Under the pieces are notes generated by a model. The model did no database searches. It saw nothing but the letters and a program-made list of their open reading frames with translations, and was not told where the DNA came from. Positions 26,220 to 34,466 of a stretch of 64,000 nucleotides of DNA are shown here, piece after piece; the stretch's first letter is position 1; each line of letters starts with the position of its first letter. Source of the stretch: Variovorax sp. DXTD-1 (GTDB taxonomy: Bacteria > Pseudomonadota > Gammaproteobacteria > Burkholderiales > Burkholderiaceae_C). The stretch covers positions 1-64,000 of the forward strand of contig NZ_RWKH01000015.1 in the NCBI RefSeq assembly GCF_003984625.1, in the 5' to 3' direction. The position numbers and the translations under genes were made by a program.

Positions 26220-27533
26220 ATGCGTTTTGATTTTTTCCGGCGCTCCGCCGCCGAAGAAACACCGGCACCCGAACAGTCGAAAGACCTGACGGCCTTGCGC
26301 AATGCAGACGGCTATGTGGCCTACACCCTGCTGCTGGATGCACAGAAGCGGGTTGCAGGCTACAAGCTCGGCTGGCGCCCGGCCGCAACGCCCGACGAAG
26401 CGCCTGACGCGATTACGCAGTTCAAGGCCCTGGTGGCCTGCGTGACCGAGCACCTCAATCCGCCGGACACCCCGTGGCAGCTGGGACGCAGCGAGTTGTT
26501 CTTCGATGTGAACGCCGAATCGCTGGCACTGAGTGCGCTGCAATCGCTGCCGCCCGAATACACCGTGTTCTGCGTGGAGCTTGCCGATCTTGCGAACGAG
26601 GAGTTGCGGCCCGTGCTGATGTTCCTGCGCGAGCAGGGGTTCAGCTTCATGCTGCGCGGCGCCACGGCGCTGCCCGAGGACCATGAGCTGCTTGGCATGG
26701 TGACCCATTTCGACGTGGGCAATGGAGACCCGATGCTCGTTGCGGCCGCCCGCCGCGGCGAGCAGCCCGACCACATGCCCATTCAGCCGATTGCAACGCG
26801 CATGGCTTCTTGGAAAGACTTCGAGGCTTGCGCCGCGCGCCGCATCGACGTGTTTGCCGACGCGAGCTGCGGCCTGCCGCCACCTGCGGTGAAAACCGGC
26901 AGCCACGCGCTGGAGCCCGAGTCGATCCTGATCATGCGGCTGCTGCAGATGATCCAGCGCAACGAAGACCTGCGCGAGATCGAAGCCGCCCTCAAGCGCG
27001 ATGCGGCGCTCACCTACAGGCTGCTGCGCCACATGAATTCGCCTGCCGTGGGGGCGGGCGTCGAGATCCATTCGCTGCACCATGCGGTGACCATGCTCGG
27101 CTACTCGCCGCTGTTCCGCTGGCTGTCGATGCTGCTGGCAACCAGCAACCCGGCGGGCAGCCCACCCTTCATGATGAAGAAGGCCATCATGCGCGGCCGG
27201 TTCGTCGAACTGATGGGCGAGATCATGCTGCCGCGCGGCGAGTCGGACAACCTCTTCGTGGTGGGGATGTTCTCGCTCATCGACCAGCTGCTCGGCATTC
27301 CGATGCAAGAGGTGCTCAGCAAGGTGCAACTTTCCGATTCGGTGCAGCAGGCGATCCTGACGCGCGGCGGCGTGTACGGCCCCTTCCTCTCGCTGGCCGA
27401 GGCCTGCGAGCTGGACACCGGCGATGCGCCGCGCCTGACGGAGGTGCTGCTGCTGAGCGCCGACCAGGTCAATGCCGCACACCTTTCCGCGCTGGCCTGG
27501 TCGCAGGACGCGGTGCCCATTGACGGCCATTAA
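26220..27533 (+). CDS. EAL-like/HDOD domain protein (degenerate EAL)
   Basis: A 437-residue protein with the YuxH-type layout. An EAL-like module occupies about residues 25-215. A HDOD domain occupies about 215-420 (ILIMRLLQMIQRNEDLREIE, AALTYRLLRHMNSPAVGAG, HHAVTMLGYSPLFRWLSMLL). In this family the EAL module begins near a GYEL motif whose Glu is catalytic. Here it reads GYKLGWRP, with Lys at 49, so cyclic-di-GMP hydrolysis is unlikely. Lies in the che operon between cheA and cheR. Similar proteins such as Vibrio CdgJ influence motility; a signalling or scaffold role is my inference. Confidence 0.85.
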   Translation: MRFDFFRRSAAEETPAPEQSKDLTALRNADGYVAYTLLLDAQKRVAGYKLGWRPAATPDEAPDAITQFKALVACVTEHLNPPDTPWQLGRSELFFDVNAESLALSALQSLPPEYTVFCVELADLANEELRPVLMFLREQGFSFMLRGATALPEDHELLGMVTHFDVGNGDPMLVAAARRGEQPDHMPIQPIATRMASWKDFEACAARRIDVFADASCGLPPPAVKTGSHALEPESILIMRLLQMIQRNEDLREIEAALKRDAALTYRLLRHMNSPAVGAGVEIHSLHHAVTMLGYSPLFRWLSMLLATSNPAGSPPFMMKKAIMRGRFVELMGEIMLPRGESDNLFVVGMFSLIDQLLGIPMQEVLSKVQLSDSVQQAILTRGGVYGPFLSLAEACELDTGDAPRLTEVLLLSADQVNAAHLSALAWSQDAVPIDGH

Positions 27534-27543
27534 GACATTGAGC

Positions 27544-28365
27544 ATGACGTCCGAATTTCTTTTTACCGACGGCGACTTCTCGCGGATTCGCACGCTCATT
27601 CACCGCCGCGCCGGCATCGCCCTGGGCGAGCACAAGCGGCAGATGGTGTACAGCCGGCTCTCGCGCCGCCTGCGCGACCTGGGGCTCCCCCAGTTCTCCA
27701 CCTACCTGAGCATGCTGGAAGACAGCCGGGACGGCGAGGAGTGGCAGCTGTTCATCAACTCGCTGACGACCAACCTGACGTCGTTCTTTCGCGAGGCGCA
27801 CCACTTTCCGGTGCTTGCGGACCTGGCGCGCAAGGCAACCCAGCCCGTCACCGTGTGGTGCGCGGCCGCATCCACCGGCGAAGAACCCTATTCGATCGCC
27901 ATCACGCTGATGGAGGCGCTCGGCGATCGCGCGAGCACCGCCCGCGTGATTGCCACCGACATCGACACCTCGGTGCTGGCCAAGGCCTCGGCCGCGGTGT
28001 TCACCATGGAGCAGGTGAACCGGCTTTCTCCGGAGCGCCTGCGGCGCTTCTTCAACAAGGGCACGGGTGCCAACGCGGGCAAGGTGAGGGTGCGCCCTGA
28101 AGTGGCCGCCATGGTCAAGTTTTCGCGGCTCAACCTGCTGGACGCTGGATGGCCGGTGAAGGAGCCCGTGGACGCGATCTTCTGCCGCAACGTGATGATC
28201 TATTTCGACAAGCCCACGCAGAAGAAGCTGCTGGACCGCTTCGTGCCTCTGTTGAAGCCGAACGGTCTGCTGTTTGCGGGGCATTCCGAGAATGCGTCGC
28301 TGGTGAACCAGACATTCAAGACCGTCGGACAGACGGTGTACACGCTGGGCAAGGCGCGCGCATGA
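27544..28365 (+). CDS. cheR: Chemotaxis receptor methyltransferase CheR
   Basis: Methylates glutamates on chemoreceptors using S-adenosylmethionine. From ATG 27544 it has 273 residues, with an N-terminal helical domain ([20 protein letters not shown]) and a SAM-binding core ([36 protein letters not shown]). No C-terminal NWETF receptor-tethering function can be judged from CheR alone. Overlaps cheD by 4 bp. Confidence 0.96.
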   Translation: MTSEFLFTDGDFSRIRTLIHRRAGIALGEHKRQMVYSRLSRRLRDLGLPQFSTYLSMLEDSRDGEEWQLFINSLTTNLTSFFREAHHFPVLADLARKATQPVTVWCAAASTGEEPYSIAITLMEALGDRASTARVIATDIDTSVLAKASAAVFTMEQVNRLSPERLRRFFNKGTGANAGKVRVRPEVAAMVKFSRLNLLDAGWPVKEPVDAIFCRNVMIYFDKPTQKKLLDRFVPLLKPNGLLFAGHSENASLVNQTFKTVGQTVYTLGKARA

Positions 28366-29000
28366 ATCCGAGCCTGCTTCAGGAGCGGGGTTCCAGGCCG
28401 CCGGCCGTGCCGGGTTCGGTGGCGACGCACCACTACTTCGACCGCGACTTCGACTGCACGGCAGTCAAGCTGCTGCCGGCGGAGTACTACGTGACCGACG
28501 CAGGCATCCTGCTGACGACGGTGCTGGGCTCCTGCGTGGCGGCCTGCGTCACCGACGTGGAGGCGGGCGTTGCGGGCATGAACCACTTCATGCTCCCGGA
28601 CGATGCCGAGGCCGATGCGCGCGATCAGGTCGAGTCGATGCGCTACGGCGCCTATGCCATGGACGTGCTCATTGCCGAGCTGCTGCGCGCCGGCGCCAGG
28701 CGCGAACGGCTGCGGGCCAAGGTCTTCGGCGGCGCCGCGGTGCTGGCCAACATGACCATGCTCAACATCGGCGGGCGCAACGCCGACTTCGTGCTTCGCT
28801 ACCTCGAGAAGCAGCGCATCACCATCGCCGCGCAGGACTTGCGCGGCCTGCACGCGCGCCGCGTGTGCCTGCTGCCGACCGGCAAGGCGGTGGTGCGCAA
28901 GCTGCGCGCGCAAGTCGATATTCAGGCGGTCCAGCACGACGAAGGCGAGCTGCTGCGCAAATGGTCTGCCACGTATGGCAAAGGAAGTTGGGTCGCATGA
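28362..29000 (+). CDS. cheD: Chemoreceptor glutamine deamidase CheD
   Basis: Deamidates receptor glutamines and may interact with phosphatases. The 212-residue product has the catalytic cysteine in [13 protein letters not shown] and the histidine in AGMNHFMLP, followed by the conserved KVFGGAAVL segment. Linked by ATGA overlaps to cheR and cheB on either side. The N-terminal 30 residues are not conserved. Confidence 0.95.
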   Translation: MNPSLLQERGSRPPAVPGSVATHHYFDRDFDCTAVKLLPAEYYVTDAGILLTTVLGSCVAACVTDVEAGVAGMNHFMLPDDAEADARDQVESMRYGAYAMDVLIAELLRAGARRERLRAKVFGGAAVLANMTMLNIGGRNADFVLRYLEKQRITIAAQDLRGLHARRVCLLPTGKAVVRKLRAQVDIQAVQHDEGELLRKWSATYGKGSWVA

Positions 29001-30076
29001 AGAAGATCAAGGTAGTTTGTGTCGACGATTCGGCGCTGATCCGCAGCGTGATGACGGAGATCATCAACAGCCAGGCCGACATGACGGTGGTCGGCACCGC
29101 GGCCGATCCGCTGCAGGCGCGCGACCTCATCAAGGTGGCGAACCCGGACGTGCTCACGCTCGACGTCGAGATGCCGCGCATGGACGGTCTGGAATTTCTG
29201 GAAAAGCTCATGCGCCTGCGTCCGATGCCGGTGGTGATGGTGTCGTCGCTGACCGAGCGCGGCTCGGAGATTGCGCTGCGCGCATTGGAGCTGGGCGCCA
29301 TCGACTTCGTGACCAAGCCGCGCCTTGGGGTGCGCGACGGCCTGATGCAGTACACCGAAATCATCGCGGGCAAGATCCGCACGGCCGCCGCGGCGCGGCT
29401 GCTGCCGAGCCGTCACGCCGCCTCGGCGAAGGGTGCACCGGAGAGTCCGCAGGAACCCATGCTGCGCAGCCCGCTGCTGAGTACCGAGAAGCTCATCATC
29501 ATCGGCGCCTCCACGGGCGGAACGGAAGCCATCCGCGAGGTGCTGCTGCCGCTGCCGCCGGATTCGCCGGCCGTGCTCATTGCGCAGCACATGCCAGCCG
29601 GCTTCACGCGGTCTTTTGCGCAGCGCCTGAACGGCCTGTGCCGCATTACCGTGAAGGAAGCCGAACATGGCGAGCGCGTGCTGCCGGGCTATGCCTACAT
29701 TGCGCCGGGCGGCTTTCACCTGTCGCTCAGCCGCAGCGGTGCCAACTACGTGGCCCAGCTGAACGAGGAACCGCCGGTGAACCGCCATCGTCCTTCCATC
29801 GACGTGCTCTTCGACTCGGCTGCACGGCATGCCGGCAAGAACGCGATCGGAATGATCCTGACGGGCATGGGCAAGGACGGCGCCGAGGGGCTGCTGCGCA
29901 TGAAGCAGGCGGGCGCCTACACATTTGCGCAGGACGAAGCGAGCTGCGTGGTCTTCGGCATGCCGCGCGAGGCCATTGCATTGGGTGCCGTTGACGACGT
30001 GGCGCCGCTGGGAGAGATGGGGCGCCGCGTGCTGGCCCATCTGCGCACCTTCGGCGAACGTGCGAACCGGGTTTGA
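28997..30076 (+). CDS. cheB: Chemotaxis response regulator methylesterase CheB
   Basis: Removes methyl groups from receptors once phosphorylated by CheA. The start [16 protein letters not shown] gives 359 residues. The receiver domain has the phospho-acceptor D56 ([12 protein letters not shown]). After a linker, the esterase domain shows the catalytic triad motifs: Ser in GASTGGTEA, His in AQHMPAGFT and Asp in [10 protein letters not shown]. Overlaps the cheD stop (ATGA). Confidence 0.97.
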   Translation: MKKIKVVCVDDSALIRSVMTEIINSQADMTVVGTAADPLQARDLIKVANPDVLTLDVEMPRMDGLEFLEKLMRLRPMPVVMVSSLTERGSEIALRALELGAIDFVTKPRLGVRDGLMQYTEIIAGKIRTAAAARLLPSRHAASAKGAPESPQEPMLRSPLLSTEKLIIIGASTGGTEAIREVLLPLPPDSPAVLIAQHMPAGFTRSFAQRLNGLCRITVKEAEHGERVLPGYAYIAPGGFHLSLSRSGANYVAQLNEEPPVNRHRPSIDVLFDSAARHAGKNAIGMILTGMGKDGAEGLLRMKQAGAYTFAQDEASCVVFGMPREAIALGAVDDVAPLGEMGRRVLAHLRTFGERANRV

Positions 30077-30104
30077 AAAACGAACTGTTGGAGTTGGAAA
30101 AATC

Positions 30105-30503
30105 GTGATCGATAAGAGCATCAAAATTTTGGTTGTGGACGACTTCCCGACCATGCGCCGCATCGTGCGCAACCTGTTGAAGGAACTCGAGTTCCTCAAC
30201 GTCGACGAGGCGGAAGACGGCGCGGCCGGCATCGAGAAGCTGCGCGGCGGGAACTTCGGCTTCGTGGTGTCGGACTGGAACATGCCCAACATGGACGGCC
30301 TGACCATGCTGCAGACCATTCGCGCCGACCCCGAGCTCGGCAAGCTGCCGGTGCTCATGGTCACGGCCGAAGCCAAGAAGGAAAACATCATCGCGGCCGC
30401 TCAGGCAGGCGCCAACGGCTATGTGGTCAAGCCCTTCACGGCGGCCACGCTCGAAGAGAAGATCAACAAGATCTTCGAGAAGCTCCAGAAAGAGGCGGCC
30501 TGA
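30105..30503 (+). CDS. cheY: Chemotaxis response regulator CheY
   Basis: Single receiver domain that binds FliM when phosphorylated. A GTG start at 30105 gives 132 residues ([19 protein letters not shown]). The acidic pair DD at 12-13, phospho-acceptor D57 ([12 protein letters not shown]), the VTAEAK Thr and the VKPF Lys are all in place. The upstream in-frame extension overlaps cheB and is not CheY-like. Confidence 0.97.
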   Translation: MIDKSIKILVVDDFPTMRRIVRNLLKELEFLNVDEAEDGAAGIEKLRGGNFGFVVSDWNMPNMDGLTMLQTIRADPELGKLPVLMVTAEAKKENIIAAAQAGANGYVVKPFTAATLEEKINKIFEKLQKEAA

Positions 30504-30504
30504 A

Positions 30505-31161
30505 ATGACACACGCTGCGCTCGAACCCGTGGAGCACGGGAACACCGCCGAAGAATTGCTCGGGCGCATCGGGCAGCTGACCCGGCAATTGCGCGAAGGC
30601 CTGCGCGAGCTGGGGCTCGACAAGCAGGTGGCCAAGGCCGCGCAAGCCATTCCGGATGCGCGCGACCGGCTGGGCTACATCGCCTCGATGACCGAGCGGG
30701 CGGCGCACCGCGCGCTCAACGCCATCGACCTGGCGCAGCCGCTGCAGGAAGACCTTGCAAGCAACGCCAAGGGACTCAGCAAGCGCTGGGACGAATGGTT
30801 TGCTAACCCAGTGGAGCTGGACCATGCGCGCCAGCTGGTCATGGACACGCGCGGCTACCTGCAGGAAGTGCCGCAGAAGGCCGGCGCCATCAACACGCAG
30901 CTGATCGAGATCCTGATGGCGCAGGACTTCCAGGACCTGACGGGCCAGGTCATCAAGAAGATGATGGAAGTGGTCAACGACGTGGAGACGCAACTGCTCC
31001 AGGTGCTGATCGACAACTCGCATGTCGAAAAGCACCTTGAAAAACGCCACGAGGCGGAGGCCAGCAACCTGCAAAACGGCCCGCAGGTGGTGCCCGGCAA
31101 CCCCGAGGCCGTGACCGGGCAGGCCCAGGTGGACGATCTGCTGGAGAGCCTCGGGTTCTAG
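30505..31161 (+). CDS. cheZ: Phospho-CheY phosphatase CheZ
   Basis: Dephosphorylates CheY-P. The 218-residue helical protein contains the catalytic motif AQDFQDLTGQVIKKMM. By alignment to E. coli D143/Q147, the key residues are D144 and Q148. It ends with the CheY-binding peptide QVDDLLESLGF, almost identical to the enteric one. Starts 1 bp after cheY. Convergent with the carotenoid oxygenase gene across 27 bp, with no clear terminator. Confidence 0.97.
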   Translation: MTHAALEPVEHGNTAEELLGRIGQLTRQLREGLRELGLDKQVAKAAQAIPDARDRLGYIASMTERAAHRALNAIDLAQPLQEDLASNAKGLSKRWDEWFANPVELDHARQLVMDTRGYLQEVPQKAGAINTQLIEILMAQDFQDLTGQVIKKMMEVVNDVETQLLQVLIDNSHVEKHLEKRHEAEASNLQNGPQVVPGNPEAVTGQAQVDDLLESLGF

Positions 31162-31188
31162 GCCGCTCGAGAATCAGCCGCCCGATTG

Positions 31189-32613
31189 CTAGGCGAGCCG
31201 CCAATTCCCGTGAAATCCGAATGGCACGCGGTGCGGCAGGCGGGCGACCGCAACCGGCCCCCCGGGCAGGCGCGTGGCGTCGAATATCAGCAGGTCGCTG
31301 CGGTTTTCCTTTTCGCGCCAAGCCACCGTGAGCAGCCAACCGTCGCCCTCGGCCGCATCCGCCGCGCGCGGCACGAACACCGGTTCGGACACCACGTCTC
31401 CTTGCGGCAGCGTGTACTGGCTGCGTGTGGAGGTATCGAAGTCGAACCGGGCCAGGCTGTCGTAGAGCACGCTCTCCGAATCGTCCCGCGCGCGCTGTGT
31501 CGCATGGCAGGTGTAGAAGCCGTAGCGGTTGCGGCGCCCTGTGTAGCGCTCGTCGATGCGCGGAAACTCCGCCGCCAGGTCGTCCAGGTATTCACGATGG
31601 AAGCCGCTGCTCTTGCCGGCCAGGTCGAAGGTCCACCGGCAAAGCCGTGCGGCCATGGCGTGCGGGTCGCCGGCGCGGCCTTCGGCATCGGGCAGGCCGG
31701 GGGCGGTGTTCGACTGCATCACATAGGCCACGATGGTGTTGCCGTCGTCCCAGGCATTCATCACGTGGAACACATGGCAGGCGTCAGTGTCGAACCAGCG
31801 CAGGGTGCCGGCCGCGCTGCCCCGGCGCATCACGCCGACGTGGGTGCGCTTGGTGGCGTCCCACGCGAGCAGCGGCTTGCCTTGCATCGCGCGCTCGATG
31901 CTGAGCGTCAGCGGAGTGACCGGAAAGAGAACGTGCCTGCGCGTGAGCATGAAGTCGTGCGCCATGCTGGCATGCGGCGCGGTGAACGACTGCAGTTGCG
32001 TGACTTCGCAGTGCGGGTCCATCACGCGGTAGAGCATGGTCGGCGAGCAAGGGCCGTCGGGCGAGTACGCGAAGAAATGCAGTTCGCCGGTCTCGGGGTC
32101 GATCTTCGGGTGCGCGGTGCAGCGCGAGGCCATGCGCCCGCGGAAGTCCTGGTGCCCCTTGGAAGCCAGCGTGAACGCATCGAGCTCGAAAGGCTGGTGC
32201 GACTCTTCAAGCGCGAACAGGCGGTTGCCGTGCCACAGCATGCTGGTGTTGGCGGTGCCGCCGTTCTGGCCGTGCGCAACCGGATCGCTGGTGGCAGGGT
32301 TGCCGAAGGTGCCGAAGAGCGCGCGCCCGGCTTCGTGTTCGAGCTGCCATTTCGGCGTGCGCGCCCAGCGGTTGCTGTACGACACCTTGCCACCCCCGAT
32401 ATGGAAGGCGTGCACCATGCCGTCGCCCGAGAACCAGTGATAGCTGTCGTCGCGCGGTGCGAACTGTGGGTTCGGGCCGACGCGGTACAGGCTGCCGGAG
32501 AGCTCGGTGGGCAGGGTGCCTTCGATCTCGAGCACGGCGATGTCATGTTCTTCGGTCAGCGGCGCGTAGTTGCCGGTAAAGAAGTGAGGGTTCTTCTGCG
32601 CTGCTGCGTTCAC
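31189..32613 (-). CDS. Carotenoid (lignostilbene-type) oxygenase
   Basis: Non-haem iron dioxygenase of the RPE65/carotenoid cleavage family, 474 residues from a GTG start. Four iron-ligand histidines are visible in the expected contexts: H168 (CTAHPKID), H219 (MAHDF), H283 (VFHVMNAWDD) and H468 near the C-terminus (GFHGNW). The substrate cannot be told from sequence; stilbenes, apocarotenoids and phenylpropenes are all known for the family. The start overlaps the stop of the MerR regulator (GTGA), so the two are translationally coupled. Confidence 0.9.
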   Translation of the reverse strand: MNAAAQKNPHFFTGNYAPLTEEHDIAVLEIEGTLPTELSGSLYRVGPNPQFAPRDDSYHWFSGDGMVHAFHIGGGKVSYSNRWARTPKWQLEHEAGRALFGTFGNPATSDPVAHGQNGGTANTSMLWHGNRLFALEESHQPFELDAFTLASKGHQDFRGRMASRCTAHPKIDPETGELHFFAYSPDGPCSPTMLYRVMDPHCEVTQLQSFTAPHASMAHDFMLTRRHVLFPVTPLTLSIERAMQGKPLLAWDATKRTHVGVMRRGSAAGTLRWFDTDACHVFHVMNAWDDGNTIVAYVMQSNTAPGLPDAEGRAGDPHAMAARLCRWTFDLAGKSSGFHREYLDDLAAEFPRIDERYTGRRNRYGFYTCHATQRARDDSESVLYDSLARFDFDTSTRSQYTLPQGDVVSEPVFVPRAADAAEGDGWLLTVAWREKENRSDLLIFDATRLPGGPVAVARLPHRVPFGFHGNWRLA

Positions 32614-33674
32614 TGGGTGCCTTCGGGTTTGTTCATGAGGGGCGGTGTGCCGTCGAGCTGCGCAATGGCTTGCCCGACGTAGGCAGCCAGCGCCTCGTCG
32701 ATGCCCGAGCCGGACCGCAGCGTCGCGTCTTCGCGGAACGCCCGCTGCAGCTTTGCATGCAGTGCCGCGTCGCCGCCGGCCTTGGCGAGCGACAGCGCCT
32801 GCCAGCGCAACGCCAGCGCGCGCATGGCCGGCCCGTGGGGCGGGGCGTTGGCCATCATCTGCTGCCGGACTTCCGCGATGAGCGGCGGCCACGCATCGGT
32901 CTGCGCAACGTAGTGGCGGCGCAGCGTGGCCATGTCTTCCTTGCTGCAGTAGGGCGCATAGAGTTGCAGGCGCGCGAACGCCATGGCGTGCGAGATGTAG
33001 CGGATGCCCGCGCGATCCACGCCGGTGAGCGCATGCAGCGATGGCTCGTTCCAGTGCATGGCGTAGAGCTTCATCAGCAGGCCCTCGTCGCCGCCGGCTT
33101 CTTCGAGCAGCAGCGCAATCCAGCGTTGCGCCAGTGCTTGCGCCTGCGGGCTCTCGGGCGGTGTGCCGGCGGCCACCAGGCTGCGCAGCAACTCCGACAA
33201 CTCCGCGCGCTCGGGCGCCATGGCGTCGGTGGAGCCGCCGCGCTGCGCCTTGAGCGTGCGCTGCTCGTCGTCGCTGAAGTACTTTTCGCCCGCGACCATG
33301 CTTTCGAGCGCCAGCAGCCAGTCGTCGATGCCAGGCTCTTCACTGGCCTGCAGCAGGCCCTGCACCGCGAGCAGGTGGGTGCGCAGCGCGGAGGCCCGCC
33401 GGATCTCTTCGTCGAGCTGCGCCACCTGCCGTGCGACCATTTCCGACAGCCCTCCGGCGTCGTCGTCGAGAAGTTGCTGTACGTCCGCAAGCGGCAGGTC
33501 GAGGCGCCGCAGCGCCTGGATGCGGTAGAGCCGCGCCACGTCCTTGCGGCCGTACAGGCGATAGCCGCCGCTGGATCTTTCGGACGGCACCAGCAGTGCG
33601 ATGTCGTCGTAGTGGCGCAATGCGCGAACCGTGAGCCCGGTGCGCCGGGCGAGTTCGCCGATCTTCAAGAACAT
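32610..33674 (-). CDS. MerR-family regulator with two TipAS-like repeats
   Basis: A 354-residue regulator. The N-terminal MerR winged helix-turn-helix (residues 1-70: KIGELARRTGLTVRALRHYD, GYRLYGRKDVARLYRIQAL) is followed by a dimerisation coil. The long C-terminal part contains two related helical repeats (about 155-236 and 262-340), sharing a pattern like A-x-RW-x-AL...AGGD-x-x-L-x-x-KL. These resemble TipAS antibiotic/ligand-binding folds. It is probably the local regulator of the coupled carotenoid oxygenase and of itself, given the MerR-type promoter immediately upstream. Confidence 0.85.
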   Translation of the reverse strand: MFLKIGELARRTGLTVRALRHYDDIALLVPSERSSGGYRLYGRKDVARLYRIQALRRLDLPLADVQQLLDDDAGGLSEMVARQVAQLDEEIRRASALRTHLLAVQGLLQASEEPGIDDWLLALESMVAGEKYFSDDEQRTLKAQRGGSTDAMAPERAELSELLRSLVAAGTPPESPQAQALAQRWIALLLEEAGGDEGLLMKLYAMHWNEPSLHALTGVDRAGIRYISHAMAFARLQLYAPYCSKEDMATLRRHYVAQTDAWPPLIAEVRQQMMANAPPHGPAMRALALRWQALSLAKAGGDAALHAKLQRAFREDATLRSGSGIDEALAAYVGQAIAQLDGTPPLMNKPEGTQ

Positions 33675-33697
33675 GCCTTCCCTCTCAAGTTGAAGGC

Positions 33698-33728
33698 ATC
33701 GTAGACCCTGCCGCTACGTGAGGGTCAA
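33698..33728 (-). promoter_or_regulatory. MerR-type promoter/operator with 19-bp spacer
   Basis: Read on the minus strand: -35 TTGACC (33728-33723), a 19-bp spacer, then -10 TACGAT (33703-33698). An inverted repeat GACCCT-N11-AGGGTC sits over and within the spacer. An over-long 19-bp spacer with a centred dyad is the hallmark of promoters controlled by MerR proteins. The MerR start codon is about 24 bp downstream. Confidence 0.85.
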
Positions 33729-33734
33729 GCGGCG

Positions 33735-34466
33735 CTAGAGCGAATCTTTCAGGTTTGCGCGCAGGCGGCTGATGGCCTGGGCGTGCAGCTGGCACACGCG
33801 CGACTGGGTCACTTCCAGGATGGCGCCGATCTCGCGCAGGTTCAGTTCTTCCTCGTAGTACAGGTTCAGCAGCAGCTGGTCGCGCTCGGGCAGGGCGGCG
33901 ATGGCGTCGACCAGCTCATGGCGAAAACCGGCTTCGAGCAGTTGCGCCAGCGGGTCGTCGTCGGCGCCGGGGCGGCCGCCGCGCGCCTGGCGGTCGAGCC
34001 AGGGGTTGTCGGATTCGCCTTCCTGCGCAAAGTCTTCGACGTACAGCAGCTGGCAGCCCTGGATCTCCTGCAGCAGCGACTGGTAGTCGTCCAGGTCCAT
34101 CTTCAGTTCCTTGGCGATCTCCCCTTCGGTGGCGGGCCGGCCCAGCCGGTGCTCCAGCGACTGGATCGCCTGCTCGACCTTGCGGGCCTGCTGGCGCAGG
34201 TTGCGGGAGCCCCAGTCGTTCGCACGAAGTTCGTCGAGCATGGCGCCGCGGATGCGCTGGCTCGCAAAGGTTTCGAACTGCGCGCCGCGGTTGTCCTGGT
34301 AGCGGGTAGAGGCGTCCAGCAGGCCGATCATGCCGGCCTGGATCAGGTCGTCGAGCTCGACGCTGGCGGGCAGCTTGGCCAGCATCTGGAGCGCCATGCG
34401 GCGCACCATGGGCTGGTGCTGCTTCAGCAGATGAGACTTTTCAATATTGCCCTGAGCGGTGTACAC
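33735..34466 (-). CDS. fliA: Flagellar sigma factor FliA (sigma-28)
   Basis: RNA polymerase sigma factor for late flagellar and chemotaxis genes. I place the start at a GTG (MYTAQGNIEKSHLLKQHQPM, 243 residues) preceded by an AGGAAAGGGA ribosome binding site. An ATG six codons upstream is the alternative. Region 2 (LDDLIQAGMIGLLDASTRYQ, FETFASQRIRGAMLDELR), region 3 and region 4 (LNLREIGAILEVTQSRVCQL) are clear. The start lies inside the 3' end of flhG. It reads the sigma-28 promoters seen before flgK and fliC. Confidence 0.96.
   Translation of the reverse strand: MYTAQGNIEKSHLLKQHQPMVRRMALQMLAKLPASVELDDLIQAGMIGLLDASTRYQDNRGAQFETFASQRIRGAMLDELRANDWGSRNLRQQARKVEQAIQSLEHRLGRPATEGEIAKELKMDLDDYQSLLQEIQGCQLLYVEDFAQEGESDNPWLDRQARGGRPGADDDPLAQLLEAGFRHELVDAIAALPERDQLLLNLYYEEELNLREIGAILEVTQSRVCQLHAQAISRLRANLKDSL

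Noticed and set aside
23735..26302. An 855-codon minus-strand open frame opposite cheA
   Set aside because: Shadow of cheA, which has all five domains on the plus strand.
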